From Typhlomys cinereus (lineage: Eukaryota > Chordata > Mammalia > Rodentia > Platacanthomyidae), in NCBI GenBank assembly GCA_023101885.1, contig JALPQD010000407.1, forward strand, positions 1,046,346 through 1,110,345: a DNA stretch of 64,000 nt. The letters are read 5' to 3'. Below the pieces are notes generated by a model. It had not been told where the DNA came from. It was given only the letters and a program-made list of their open reading frames with translations, and did not search any database. The number at the start of each line of letters is the position of its first letter. Position 1 is the first letter of the stretch. A program made the position numbers and the translations under genes. Below are positions 12,013 to 23,975 of the stretch, piece by piece.

Positions 12013-13419
12013 GATATGCTTGACACTGATGGAGTCTTAGGGCACCCAACGTTTCACATTCTCATAGGAAAGAGAACCTTGCAAGTTGTCCAGTCTCTCT
12101 GTAGATATCCAAATAAGCTATGGCAGACAGCTCTCAAACCTATTAGAAACTTTGTTGTTTTTAGAGAGTTTCTTCCATACTTTATTTTTTCCATTCATTT
12201 TAAGAAAAAGAGAACAGGGAACCCCTGCATGGGCGTGCCACAAGCTGCAATGTGGTCACTGAGAAAGCAGGGAGGCCCGGGTCCCGATCAGAGGCTGCAG
12301 CAGTAGCAATGTACGGCTGTTGGGTGACCCTTGTTCTAGGGAGACGCCACACAAATGTCTATTTACCCCAGAAAGGGAGTCAAAGACAGGTCAAAATGAT
12401 GATTACACCAAAGTCCGACTTGATCAAGCAGTGAGTTTATGAGGGCTCTTGGCAGGAATTATCAGTGAGGGTTATTCACAGGATGAGGACGACTCACAGC
12501 ACTGGCAAACCCAATGCACAGAAGGTGCAGCCACGAGGTCCCCTGCCATCTGCTGTCAGCTTGGCTGACTACTGGACTGGCTAGGACGTCACTTCCCTCA
12601 GCAGTCGATAACGGCTTTCTTTGCCTTGGGGAGACCCAACCCCCCCCATCTTGTTTGTTTCAGGAACATCCTGAGACTTAGGAGCTGTGTAGATTGAGAG
12701 TCTTCCTCCAAGATGAATTATTTTCAGTTGGTGAAGAGCATCCTCCCTGGTTAAACGGGGGGCGGGGAAGGGGCAGAGTCCAAGATGGCATCCCAGTTTT
12801 GTCCAGAGGAAAAATACCATTCAACAATGGCACAGGCTCTGAGAATAAAGCAAGCCCTTCTCCTCAGGCGGGGGTGGTGCAGGTGCAGGTGCAGTTCCCT
12901 TGTGGTGGCTGGATTTGCTGAGCTCAAACGCTGACCCTCAGCCAAGTCGGATTCCTCCTTGGAGACAAGATGGAGTTCTCGAATGAGCTAGACGACGGGG
13001 TGAATGCTGTGAGGAGGAAAAACTGCTTTAGAGAGTGAACGTGAATCGTTCACTATTCCACCCTCACTGGTTTCTCACCAAAGACAGCTCAGAATAGAAC
13101 ACTGATGCTGAGCATCTTCTCATCTCACTCAGAGTAAACCCAAGTCTTGCTGCACTCCCCCCCCCAAGCCACCAGACAACCCTCACCTAGAGCCCCATTC
13201 CCCTCCAGGTTCTTCCAAGCCCATTGACTTGCTGGTCAGTACATTCTAGGCACAGTGTTCTTTCGAGACCCTTCTACCCATGGTTCCCTGTGTCTTCACT
13301 GTCATTACTGAAGTGCACACATGGCAAAACTGGGTTAAGATTGTGGCTTTCACCGTAGAGATTTCCTGAGTTATCCTATCTGAAGCCTCTCCTACTCCCC
13401 CACTTCATTTAACTCATTT
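12013..13419. other. Unassigned intergenic sequence
   Basis: No gene or clear repeat. It includes a short GCAGGT triplication near 12870-12890 and a small inverted repeat at 13034-13054 (AGTGAACG and CGTTCACT around TGAAT). Confidence 0.5.
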
Positions 13420-13541
13420 TGTAGGACCAGTGAAATGGCTGGGCTAGTAAATGCACTTACTAACAAGCCCGATGAATTGAGTTCAATCCCCAGAACCCAT
13501 TGGTGAAAGTAGAGAACCAACTCTTGCAAGTTGTCCCGAAT

Positions 13542-13575
<34 letters not shown>

Positions 13576-13580
13576 CTCTC
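13420..13580 (+). mobile_element. tRNA-derived SINE ending in (CT)n
   Basis: CCAGTGAAATGGCTGGGCTA and GAATTGAGTTCAATCCCCAG give the A- and B-box words of a B2/B4-type SINE. The (CT)n run at 13544-13577 is its tail. Confidence 0.7.
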
Positions 13581-13649
13581 ATGAAAAGAAAGGAAGTTAG
13601 TGATGGCAAGGCCTTAGATTGGATCTCCAGTACTGTAGAATGAAACAAG

Positions 13650-13805
13650 TAAGAAGAAAAAAAGAAAGGACGTATAGGAGGGAGAGAGGAAGAAAAGAAG
13701 GAAGGAAAAGTAGAAGGGAGGGAGAGAAGGAGGGAAGGAGAGAGGAAAGGTGAATAGGGAAGGAGGAAGAAGAAAGGGAAGGGAGAAAAGAAGGGAAAGA
13801 GGGAG
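13650..13805. repeat. GA-rich low-complexity tract
   Basis: About 155 bp of AAGG, GGAG and GAAA units, nearly pure purine. Confidence 0.95.
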
Positions 13806-14689
13806 TGTGAATTAATTAGCTGCGTTTAGTCAGTTTTTATTGCAATTTTGATGCAGGATGCTTGGGTGGAGTCGCTGCAGCTAATGTTGGGTTCTGATGA
13901 CTGAGTTTGTGGGTATTCTGGGCTCGCACACATCACAGTACACACACCACAGGTGTGTAAGATGATGGGGGCAGGAGGCATATAGCTCTTTGGCTCTGTG
14001 TCTGCTTTCTGAACCCAAAGTCCAATTTGAAAACCACTATGAAATGTTATGAATGCCTGAGGGACACCGTGTACTGTGGGTTGTGTCGTGAACCCCAACC
14101 ACAGGAGAACAGCTGATCAGCACCAGCCCTGCCCCCCCACCCATCCTCCACCCCACTTTTCAGATATGCACATCTGAACCAAACTTGGGGCTTAGCCTCG
14201 GAAGCTCAGGGGTCAGCTGTAAGAGCTCTTGCCTCTGACTTTGAAATTAAACTTACCACTACCTCTGCGAGAATGGGGCGAGGCTTGGCTTTCTGGTTGA
14301 CCTTGGGTGCCACCTAGCATGGCTGGCTCAGACAGATCCCTACCAGGGCAGTGAGAGAGAGCCAGGTGGCTGATTAAATTAAACTCGGCAATGCAAACAT
14401 TTTCTTTGTGAAGCTCGGAGGCCTCTCTTGTGTCCACCCAACAGGCCTTTATTTCAGCCTGTCCCTCTGCGTCTCTGCTCTTGACCCCCTGTAATGTGTG
14501 TTAGATGACCTGTTTGCACAGAGGGACAAGGCTCCCCCACCCTGGGGGGTGGGGTTTGGAGGTGTTAGGTGTTAGAAATTCTCTCCCGTATCAATTTTCT
14601 CTCTCTGTTTCCTAATGGCACTATGTGGCACAGACACCGGCTCAGAAACAAAAGGAAAAGCCAGACAGAGATACATGGGTAGCCTCCCT
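13806..14689. other. Unassigned intergenic sequence
   Basis: No coding signature. Short poly-C and poly-G tracts lie near 14130 and 14545. The right end grades into the CpG-retaining island. Confidence 0.5.
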
Positions 14690-15000
14690 GCCTATCCCCG
14701 CATCCCACGGCCGAGGCTGCACCGAGGGGAAATTGTTCTATCAGCGAGTGTGTTAGATTCATGACCCCACCACAACCTTGAATTGGCCTTTAGTTGTCGC
14801 TGATGGGAAGCGAAGAACAGCGCCTGTCGGCATGATTGCTGCTCTCCAATGAATCAGAACACACAGGGTGAGGAGCCGCGCATTAGAGCGGCGGCAGAAA
14901 TATATCACTGAGCTTTTATATAGACGTATTGCTGCGCCCAGGCATATAAATGATTGGGCCAGACACCTTTTTTTTTTTTTTATCAAGGACTATAAATTAA
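14690..15000. promoter_or_regulatory. Strong candidate conserved regulatory island
   Basis: About fifteen CpGs survive between 14690 and 14945, although the surroundings are CpG-poor. They include GAGCCGCGCATTAGAGCGGC and AGACGTATTGCTGCGCCC. The segment mixes these with TATATAGAC, ATATAAATGATTGGGCC (an inverted CCAAT, CCCAATCA) and ATTAG words. No SINE or microsatellite enters it until a poly-T at 14970-14981. The pattern fits a deeply conserved enhancer; a small CpG-containing promoter is the alternative. No ORF supports coding. Confidence 0.5.
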
Positions 15001-16559
15001 AAATAACCTAAGGGCTTTTAAATTATGCTCTTTTGAAGAAATCAGGGGTGCTGTTTTAAGGTAACAGTCAAATGTTTGAAGATCATCTTCTGTGGATAAT
15101 TCAGCCACTGTCACTAGCTGTGACCTCCTGCGCTCAGATTACTTAACAGAGAGACATCTGACGTATCCTGGGCTGACTTTTAAAAATAGTTTATCCTGCT
15201 TATTTCTCCACCTGCTTACCAAAGAAAGGATGGTGCACAAAGTGAAGTTGAGGTTAAACTGGGGTTCCACTGTCAAAGACAAGACTGGGAGAATCAGGGT
15301 TCTTCTGGGAAACAGTAAAACAAGGATCAATGGTTCTTTAATCTGGAGGTTTGAGGATTCCCCAGGGGTCATGCCAAGGTAGATGAGGCCCTCCCAAGAG
15401 CAACGTGCAAGCCAACCTTTATAAAAGAGTTTTCATTTCACTTCAAGGACTTCTCGATCTCTGAGGCTGCTTTCTGAAGCCCAGAGCAAAAGCCCCTTTT
15501 TAAGTACATACATATATGTGATCTATATTACATTAGGATGTAGCGATCAGCGGTAATGTGCCAGATACTTGGTTTCTGATAATAAATCATCACCTAGAGG
15601 TATTTACCAGCAATTTAATCTGTAGGTGTGTTCATATTTGAGACAAATCAAAGGTTTCCTCTTAAGACTCTACTTTTAGAGTATGAGAAGCAAAGTTCTT
15701 AGAAAGCAGCTATACCTTCTTTCTGGAGAGAAAGTGATTTCTGGAAAGAAGGCTGATTGGCTGCTTAGAACTTCGATAATTCAGAGGGATGAGAACATTA
15801 CAAGGCCAGAGCCAAATCATCTTGGACTTCCTTAGTTTCCTGAATAGCCATTTATTTTTACTTCTATAGTTGACCGACCTCACAGCCTTGTGACTGTGAG
15901 GTAAATCCTTAGGAATGTACTAACAGGCTGGCTTCTACCATCTTATACTTAAGAGTATTGTCACATAGCATCTGAGGCTTCTAACAAATTTCCCAATTTT
16001 GTTGTAACTCAACCTACCCGATGTTTCTACCAATGCATTTGAAAAAATATATTGGCTTATGTTTTTCTTTGTTTTATAATTATAAAATTTGATTTGTGAC
16101 ATGGAATTTGGGATAACCTGAGTCTGTATTCCCAGGTTCTGACTCCAGAATGAAATATCTTTTTGCTCCTTTCAGGTGGCGGGTGTGATTTTATGTTGAT
16201 AGTTGTATGTGGTTCGACCCCAACCTACCTTGCTGACGAAACTTTTTATGACTTCTCATTCTGATAGCTCTAGTCACTTGGCCTTGTTTCTGATTTCTAG
16301 CCTGCTGGTACTTCCTGCCTAGAGCTACTTGTAGTGCAAACTGATATTCTTGGTGAGACTCAAACAAGATTACAGATTTACATTATGTGTATCTTGCCTT
16401 CTATGGAGAGAGACAAACCAGGGGTACATGAACAAATCACATATGGAGAAATAAAATGGAGCAAAAGTAGGCTTGAGTGTGACTGACAGCTAGCCAGGCA
16501 CAGTCTCTTTGGGGAGATTTCAACTGAGAATGAGAAACAAGATAAATGAAAAACAGCTG
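15001..16559. other. Unassigned intergenic sequence
   Basis: Mostly unique-looking A/T-rich DNA. GACATGGAATTTGGGATAAC (16099-16118) recurs as GCACATGGAATTTGGGGCAA near 33539, so both are small pieces of one diverged repeat. No gene. Confidence 0.5.
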
Positions 16560-16925
16560 TTGCCATGGTTTGAAATGTGTTCCCCACAGTCTCATGTGTT
16601 TGGCAAGGTCATGGCACCTTTGAGAGGTAGAGCCTCGCTGGAGGAAGGTGATCACAAGTGGTGGGCCTTGAAGTGAATGAGTCCCACCCTACCTCCAGGA
16701 GGAGTTTGCCTTTTGGAGCAGCAGTCATGCAGCTCTCAGTCTCACGGATGGGAGTGACTTTGCCTATCTCCAGCTTTGGTCAGCCAGCCATGCTGCCTCT
16801 GCTATGAAAAACTGCATCTCCCCTCTGATACCATAAGCTGAATAAATCTCCCTTCCTCCCTTAAGTTACTTGACTTTAAATGATCTCTCACTGCAACACA
16901 TAGGAGTAACTATTACAGCTGTACA
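16560..16925 (+). mobile_element. Dispersed non-autonomous element, related family, copy 3
   Basis: It starts GCCATGGTTTGAAATGTGTTC and ends with AATAAATCTCCCTTCCTCCC and AGGAGTAACTATTACAG. The right half matches the right half of the element at 22255-22648 (AATAAATTTCCTTTTCTCCC, AAGAGTAACCATTACAG). Confidence 0.65.
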
Positions 16926-18279
16926 TGTATGCATATATTGAAATGCCATGTAAGCATGTACATACAATTATTGTGTTAACCAGAGAACTTTAAATGCATA
17001 AGAAGATCATTACACATTACAAAAAGTATCTAATTATTAAATGATACTCCATAAATAAATAGAACAATCATTAATTAACAAAGCCAAGAAAGGTCTGAAG
17101 GAAACCTCTTCAGATAAATGTGGCAGCAGATGCAAATACCCTGAGGCTGACAAGAACTCAGCAGTGAGTTGGAAGGTCCAAATGTAGGTTACCAGGCATC
17201 TGGTGTAACCTCTGAGACCGCAACTTAAATTATCCATGTCCACGCCTAACTTGTCGATACGCTGTGAGCAGTGGTAGAGATTTCAAGTTGGAAGCTTTAT
17301 TCATCTGCAATAACTTGGCTTCTTGTCAAAATTCAGGCATGCACATGAAATGGTTCAAAAACCTAATTTGCCATGGGATTCATGGGATGCACAAAGGTTG
17401 CCCAAGATCCCAGAGATGGCTATAAACTAGTTCAGTGGCGAGATGGAAGGGAAGCCTGTGTTCGCAGGGGGAAATGTTTGTTTCCCTAGTTTGTCCCTCT
17501 AATAAACATGACTTAGCTTTTAAAACTAGCCCGGTGTCTGCTTTCATATGCAATTATGGCCCGGCTTATGGGATGCATGGTTTCCAGCCTCTAGGAACAT
17601 TTGTCGAAACTCTGAGGGCTCATGACTTCTTCAGAGACTGACACCGTCATAGGTCAAATTAAAACCCTTAGTTTTCTTTGAGAACCCAGAGGCAGGCTCT
17701 GGTTCAGGCACTGAGATCTGGGAGACTGTGGTGGTATTTTTCTAGTCGTTGCTAGAACACCACACTCCTCGCCTCAGATGGCGCCAGCTGTTGGGACCCC
17801 TGGATGTCCAAGGAAGATGATCCTGCTACCCACACAGACCCTCCACCATCCTTGTGGTCCCCATACAGTGAGTGAACAGACACCATGGAAATTTTTAGCT
17901 CTAATGGAATCTAGTGTTTCTAAAACATTAGAAAAAATTTACAGGTAGGTGAGGGAAATATTTTTAGTAAGACCCTAGGAATTGCAGCTATTGCTATATA
18001 ACTAACCATCTGTGAACTAGTACTAAACTCTACCATTAGTAATTCTAAGGAAGAAAGATTTTCTCTCCGTTCCATATTGAAATACTCTTTTAGTAAAAAT
18101 ATTCAGGGAGAAAAAAGGAGTTCAGCCTGTTCTATACCACCTCTGACAAAATCAGGAATCAACAATCCTCTCTCCGCATTAAAAAATCAATCTCTCCTGT
18201 CTTCACACATTTCTTCTCTTTCCTCTACACGCGAATAGTGACAATGTAATAGCAGGATTCCAATTCCTTGAGGAGGCAA
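16926..18279. other. Unassigned intergenic sequence
   Basis: No supported gene or repeat. Confidence 0.5.
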
Positions 18280-19720
18280 GCTGGCTATTGAGTATCTAGG
18301 AACTCTAAAAATCATGTGGCTTTTGATGCAAGAGATGTACTTCTAGTATTTAATCAGAAGGACATGAGTTGTTCACAAGATTATATGGCAAAACAGCCTT
18401 ATGATTTATGGGTGACATATTGAAAATGACCTTAAAGGGATGGGAAACCCCCAAAAATGCAGTCTAAAGAATATAGTCTTATAATATTTTCAAAACACTG
18501 AACACAAACACACACACACACATACACACACACACACTCATTCAAATATGTACACAACAGTTTAATGACAGACTTGGATCATGAAATAAATTTGGGATAT
18601 ACATACTACAGTCTTCTATTGAGGAATCATATACATATTATCAGGAATCTTGTCAGACGGTCTTTTGCAATAAGCCTGTTATACTACTGTGTTTAGCTCA
18701 GTTTTTTTTTAATGCACTTGACCACAGAATATCACTAGTAACAAAACAGTTGCTAACATATTCAAAAACGAGTGTTCTGCAAAAGACTCTTCAGAAAAAA
18801 AAGAGGTTTAAGTAAATTTAAGTGTCATGGAATTTTGGGCTGCTGTTTAAAGCAATGCTAGAGGATATTCAGTATATGGGATATGTGCTGATTATATATT
18901 ATAAATAAGAGAAAAACAGAATGTATGAGAATTTTGTTAACCTAATTTGGAGACAAAAATGTGTGTGCATTTATGCCAAAGTAAAAAGGTCTGATATCTT
19001 CACTATGGAATAATTTGACAGTTTTAGGCTTTTTCCTTGTACTTTTCAAAATTTTGATAGTTAAAAAAATCATTTATTTCCTGAGGACAATGTGATCTAT
19101 TTTTAACTTTTTAGTTTGAAAAATTTTAGCTACACAAAGCAGTACAGAAAATTTTCAGATTCACTTTACCCAACTTTCTCTTGTATTAATCTTGGCAAAC
19201 CATCATGAAATAACAGAAACTGAAAAGTTAGTATTGATGGGATTTTACTGTTCTTCCCAGTGTCTCCATAGGATTCACTGCTTCTACCTCCTCAGTTTGC
19301 TGTTGTCTGTGGTAGTTTCTCAGTCTTCCCATATTTTTCAATGACTTTGACATTATTTGACTTTGACTGCTAGTTATTTGTGGGAACTTTTTAAATCTGA
19401 ATTTGTCTGATTTGTTCCCAACTTAGATCCATATACATTTGCTATTTTGGAAAGAATATCATGCATGTCCTTCTCAGTACTTTGTGGCAGGAATTGGTCA
19501 TTTGAATTGGTGCATTGAGTACTGCAGACTATTCTCTCCAATAGGGCTGTACCTCATCCCATCCTCGTTGGTCTTACTAGAAGGAAGTATAAGAGGAATT
19601 GACTGGACCATCAGTCTCCTGAATTTCAGCTATGTCATTGCTCTTTCTCTTCTTGGGACTCAGGCTGAAATGACAGATCTTTCTTTCTTACAGAGGACAC
19701 ATCAATAGATGATGGAGCAC
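18280..19720 (+). mobile_element. Old L1M-type LINE 3' end (ORF2 tail and 3' UTR)
   Basis: The right part (CCTCAGTTTGCTGTTGTC, TGACTTTGACATTATTTGAC, TTTGGAAAGAATATCATGC, TGTCCTTCTCAGTAC) follows the 3' UTR order of mammalian L1M elements. The left part holds decayed words of the ORF2 end. A (CA)n run splits it. No frame is open, so it is a dead fossil. Confidence 0.65.
18502..18538. repeat. (CA)n microsatellite
   Basis: A CA run interrupted once by CATA, lying inside L1-like sequence. Confidence 0.93.
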
Positions 19721-19954
19721 AGATAAACAGATGACTGTGTGACTGGAGTATTCATGTCTTTTAATTTTTTCTCTGTTGTGCTTTTGCTCTTTTATCCTTT
19801 GAGTTTTCAGAGTTCTTTATAGAATGGGTAGATGGGCATAATTTGCGTATGCTCACTTAGGCCGTACATATACTAAAACTGAAATGAAGTATTTCACTTT
19901 AAGTTCTGATTTTCTTTTGTTATTTGTAAAGTGGTGTTTCTCATCCTCCAAATT

Positions 19955-20080
19955 TTTCTGTTTTAATATTTTATTCACTTACTAGAGAGAGAGAAAAAAA
20001 GAACATGCACGCCATGGTGGAGTTTTGTGATCAGGTGCCTTACCTGCTGAACTGTCTGTCTGGCTACCCCCACAAACTCT
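19955..20080 (-). mobile_element. Diverged rodent SINE
   Basis: TATTTTATTCACTTACTAGAG at the left is a tail, and CAGGTGCCTTACCTGCTGAA with the final words on the right is a reversed tRNA-like head. Confidence 0.5.
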
Positions 20081-20219
20081 TCTTTAATCTTTTGTGGTCA
20101 AACTCATCACATTTTCTTTCACCTCTGAATTTTATGTATATTTTTGAGCCTGTGTTTGTCACACCTCTAAAGACTTAAGCACTGCTTCCATGCATAAAAC
20201 TAGAGGCTTAATTTTAATA

Positions 20220-20365
20220 TGATCTATTTATTGTTGTTTTTGTATGTGTGTGAGAACAGTCGTGTCTGTGGGGTTGGTCAGTGCTAGCATCCTTTGCGTA
20301 TGTTCTGGAAATCAAGCTCTGGTCTTCAGTCTTGCTCAGCTAGTACCTTCACCTGCTCAGGAATG
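20220..20365 (-). mobile_element. Diverged B3/B4-type SINE
   Basis: GTATGTGTGTGAGAACAG at the left is the tail. GGAAATCAAGCTCTGGTC and GCTAGTACCTTCACCTGCTC are the reversed B-box and head words. Confidence 0.55.
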
Positions 20366-20399
20366 TTTGCTTGCTTTTTTTTTTTTTTTTCCTTAAAGA

Positions 20400-20700
20400 A
20401 TATTTTTTGGACCATGCATGTCTTTCTTTTTATTTTTATTATTCTTTGAAGCTTCTATATACAAATGCAACGAATCTCTATGTTCTCCTCCTTCACTACT
20501 CCCCGTCTACCCTCTCCCAGTCCACCTCCCTGCTCTCCCCTTCAGCCAGCCTCCCTCCTGCCCCCACTATCCCCCTGCATGTGTGATCCATAGGGTCCAT
20601 CCAGGATGGCTGACTCTCCTGGGACATGAACAGTCCATAAGTAAGCAAACCATCCAGTAAAGAAGCTCACCCACTCCTGTCCCACACCAGTCCTAAACTG
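20400..20700 (+). mobile_element. Rodent L1-like 3' UTR fragment, copy 1
   Basis: TTCTTTGAAGCTTCTATATAC, a C/T-rich block, CCCCCTGCATGTGTGATCC, GGGACATGAACAGTCCATAAG and CACCAGTCC occur in the same order at 31240-31510. The layout resembles the 3' UTR of old rodent L1 (Lx-type). I cannot confirm this without a library. Confidence 0.55.
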
Positions 20701-20707
20701 TCTCTTT

Positions 20708-20770
20708 TGTTTATTTATTTATTTATTTATTTGTTTGTTTGTTTGTTTGTTTGTTTGTTTGTTTGTTTTT
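20708..20770. repeat. (TTTA)n(TTTG)n microsatellite
   Basis: A clean switch from TTTA to TTTG units. Confidence 0.97.
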
Positions 20771-20779
20771 CTGGTGATA

Positions 20780-21440
20780 CCATATGAATTAGTTAGAGTT
20801 CTCTGAAGAACAGAATCTCCAGAATGTAATATATATATGTAAGTGTATTAAATTAACTCACAATAAAAAAGGGTCCTTCAAAGTAGCCACTTGTAGCTGC
20901 TTCGCTCTTGACCAGAATGTCTCACAAAGCCAAAAGATCCTGAGAAGGTCTCAAGTCTTTACTTCACAGAAGGGTCAAAGGTGCTGGGCTCCGTTGCCAG
21001 TGAGCAGCTGGGCTCTGATGTCAGCAATGAACAGCAAAGAACAGCAAAAGGTAGTGGGAACAGTGGCGAGGTGGAAAGGATGGATCTCTGTGCCAGCCAA
21101 GGGCAGAGGTAGCAGCAACAAAGAAGTCAACCATGCTTGTAGAGTGAACTCAACAGCAAGTTGACATAGGATAAGAGAAGAGCAAGTCCCTCCTCCTTGT
21201 ATCTCCTAACTGTGAAGCAGGATAATTGTCACTTTGAGCTACTGTCAGGAGGGGCAGTGCTTGTTTCAATCTCAACCTTAAGAAGATGGTAAGTTATGAT
21301 TATATTCACAACATCGCAAGTGCTAAGTTATTATTCAGTGCAACCTTGAGATGAACCTGCTGGTTTCCCCTCAACATTGTCTCATCAAGACACTTTCCTA
21401 ATGGCCAAGATTCTGAGAGCTTTTCATCCATGCACCCCGT
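20780..21440 (+). mobile_element. Old interspersed repeat
   Basis: GAATTAGTTAGAGTTCTCTGAAGAACAGAATCTCCAG at the left is the familiar opening of a common mammalian/rodent repeat. A region containing TCACTTTGAGCTACTGTCAGG and ATCTCAACCTTAAGAAGATG follows. Family and right boundary are uncertain. Confidence 0.45.
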
Positions 21441-21988
21441 ATGTCCTGCAAAACTGTCCAATTCAGAAATACTTTGTCTTTGTTCTACGATGAAGCCAAA
21501 GGAAAGTTATGAAGATGAGGGAGTTAGCATCCATGATCCCTAGCGAGCCAGCAAGGAAAAAAATCACAGTGGGTCCCAGAACATCATTCCTTAACACCTC
21601 ATTTTTCTATGGCCTCTTTCTTCTCCCAGCTCCAAGTTTCATGTGTGGTGGTCATTCTCAGAGGACATCTCAAAAGTTGATGAAATGATTTCTCTGGAAC
21701 CAGGAATCTTCAGCCTGTGCTGGTTCTTGTCAGTGCCACGTAGGTATTCACTGGAATTCCTGTTGCCCAATGTGTGCTTCCTGCCAGGGGTGAGCCGTTT
21801 CTGGTTTCACCATGAAACTAAGCAGATGCCCATGGGCAGTCTGATGTCATCCTTATTTTCACTCGCATCAGAAACAAACACAACTTAGACTATTCCTTTC
21901 ATCTTTTTGCAGCTCTTCAAAGTTATCTGAAGTGGTGAAGTTCCCATGTACTAGTAGGTTAATTCCATATCCTCAGAATACAGATTTC
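21441..21988. other. Unassigned intergenic sequence
   Basis: No gene or repeat recognised. Confidence 0.5.
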
Positions 21989-22071
21989 AAAAAGAAAAGA
22001 AAAGAAAAGAAAAGAAAAGAAAAGAAAAGAAAAGAAAAGAAAAGAAAAGAAAAGAAAAGAAAAGAGAAAAG
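21989..22071. repeat. (AAAAG)n microsatellite
   Basis: About 16 pentamer units, nearly perfect. It continues directly into a GGGAA-type tract. Confidence 0.97.
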
Positions 22072-22250
22072 AAAGGAAGGGAAGGGAAGGGAAGGGGGAA
22101 GGGGGAAGAGGGAAGGGGAATGGAAGGGAGGGGAAGGGAGGGGAAGGGAGAAGGGGGAAGGGGGAAGGGGAAGGGAAGGGAAGGGAAGGGAAGAGAAGTA
22201 GGGAAGGGAAAAGAGGAAGGGAGGAAGAGAGGGAAGGAGAGATGGAAAGG
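22072..22250. repeat. (GGGAA)n/(GGGGAA)n purine tract
   Basis: A degenerate pentamer/hexamer purine array next to (AAAAG)n. Together they make over 250 bp of one-strand purine. Confidence 0.95.
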
Positions 22251-22254
22251 AAGT

Positions 22255-22648
22255 GTGGATAGTTAATTCTGGGAGTCAATTTGACACACCTGGTGTTAAC
22301 TAAGACCAGTTGAGATCACCTGAAGAGATTATCTGGATAATATAAAGATCAGCCCCAGATCCCATCAGAACCTCCACAGATCTCCTTGGAACCTCCCAGT
22401 AGTGGACCAGATAAAAAGAACCACAGAATAGAAGACAGAGGAAGAAGAAAGACTTTCTAGGAAGCCCACTACCCTCTCAGATGGGTGTGAACCTGTCTCC
22501 AGCTTCAGCCAGCCAGCCCTGCTTCCACCCTGAAAGTCTGTATTTCCCCTCTGGAACTCTAAGATGAATAAATTTCCTTTTCTCCCTTAAGTTATTTGGC
22601 TTTGGGTGTTCTCTTGCAGCAATAGTTAAGAGTAACCATTACAGGGAG
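22255..22648 (+). mobile_element. Dispersed non-autonomous element, copy 4
   Basis: It starts AGTTAATTCTGGGAGTCAATTTGAC and ends TCTTGCAGCAATAGTTAAGAG with TAACCATTACAG. The start and end signatures match the shared family pattern. It is complete at about 390 bp. Confidence 0.75.
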
Positions 22649-22720
22649 AAAGGAAAGAAGGGAAGATGGGAGGAAAGAAGGAAGGAAGGGAAGAAGAGAA
22701 GGAGGGAAGAGAGAAGGTGG
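22645..22720. repeat. GA-rich tract
   Basis: Purine units GGAAAGAA/GGAAGG directly after the element copy. Confidence 0.9.
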
Positions 22721-22729
22721 GAAGAATTG

Positions 22730-23030
22730 AAAGCCTCATGTGTTTGGAAAATAGATTTTCTTTCATTAGTTTGCTGATACTTATTTTTCTCATTGGCTTA
22801 TGCACCAGCGATTTGGGTATAGATGCTTTTTATTTTCCAATAATATTGAAGATATCACAAATAAAAATTCATTTAATATACCTGACTTCTGAACATCCTC
22901 TTTTAGCAATATGGCACACACTATAGAATACTAGTTGTAGCCTTCTGGCCACGAGATGACTTATTATCCCTACCTGGCATCCAAAGAATGTTTTACTACC
23001 TAGATATTGCTAACCAGGAAAAGATCTAAA
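22730..23030. other. Unassigned A/T-rich sequence
   Basis: No gene. TTTTCATTAGTTTGCTGATAC resembles an L1 fragment, but this is too short to call. Confidence 0.4.
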
Positions 23031-23034
23031 TTCT

Positions 23035-23155
23035 AATGCCAGGTGTGCTAACATACGCCTGTCAGCACACAACTCGAGAGGTTGGTTGAAGAGGATCATG
23101 AGTTTGAGGCCAGCCAAGGCTCAAAAATGACTGTCTCAAGGAAACAAATTCTAAG
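23035..23155 (+). mobile_element. B1-type SINE (7SL-derived)
   Basis: GCCAGGTGTGCTAACATACGCC, then GTTTGAGGCCAGCCAAGGCTC and ACTGTCTCAAGGAAACAAA, is the B1 order. The copy is short and diverged. Confidence 0.8.
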
Positions 23156-23192
23156 CATTGTTTCTCTTGAACATATCAGAACATCAGCATGA

Positions 23193-23450
23193 CTGTGGCT
23201 GGAGAGATAGCTCAGTGGGTAAAATTCTTGCTGTGTAAGCTTGGAGGCTTAAGCTCACTCCCAGAATTCATATAACATCTGCGCATCTGTGATTCTAACA
23301 CTTGCAAAGTAGAAACAGGTAGATCCCTAGTTAAATTTGAGAGTCCCAGGTTCCACTGAGAGACCCTGGTCTCAAAAACCAAGGTTGATGGCTTCTCAGA
23401 TGTGACACCTAAGGCTGAACAGCTCTGGCCGCCACTCCACTAGGGGAGAG

Positions 23451-23455
<5 letters not shown>
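23193..23455 (+). mobile_element. B3-type SINE
   Basis: GTGGCTGGAGAGATAGCTCAG is a tRNA-like head. AGAGACCCTGGTCTCAAAAA and GGTTGATGGCTTCTCAGATG are words of the B3/B4 body. It ends in the long (GA)n run. Confidence 0.8.

Positions 23456-23520
<65 letters not shown>
23456..23520. repeat. (GA)n microsatellite
   Basis: About 32 perfect GA units at the 3' end of a SINE. Confidence 0.98.
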
Positions 23521-23522
<2 letters not shown>

Positions 23523-23932
23523 CCTGAAGGCTTTCTCAAAACTTATGGGGCTATTTTTTGGTTGTTATAAAATTGAACATTATGGCGTTCGTGGGATGGT
23601 ATTATAAGGTAACAAAGAAACGTTGGTATTTATCCTCACCTCCTGGAACAAAGAGCCTGGAACTCTTGGAATTTATTGAGTGATGATCAGCATGTGTAAG
23701 CTGATGAGATGATGGGGCATAGATACAGAATTCAGATTCAGAAAGATCAAAGTGATCCAATCAATCAGGCCTGAAACCCCAATGAAAACCCCTGAACTCT
23801 GAGATTTGGACAGCTTCCTGGTTGGCAAACATAGATGTTAGAAGTTGGCATGCCTACGATGCAGGGCATGGAAGCTCTACATACCCGAAGCATGAAGAAG
23901 CACACACACACATCTACGCATCTTCCACACAT
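23521..23932. other. Unassigned intergenic sequence
   Basis: No gene. The right part leads into a CA-rich tail and may be a decayed SINE. Confidence 0.45.

Positions 23933-23970
<38 letters not shown>
23933..23970. repeat. (CA)n microsatellite
   Basis: A clean CA run; weaker CA-rich sequence starts at 23901. Confidence 0.95.

Positions 23971-23975
<5 letters not shown>

Noticed and set aside
23456..23520. Regular repeats resembling a CRISPR-like array
   Set aside because: It is a simple dinucleotide run with no spacers, in a mammalian genome.
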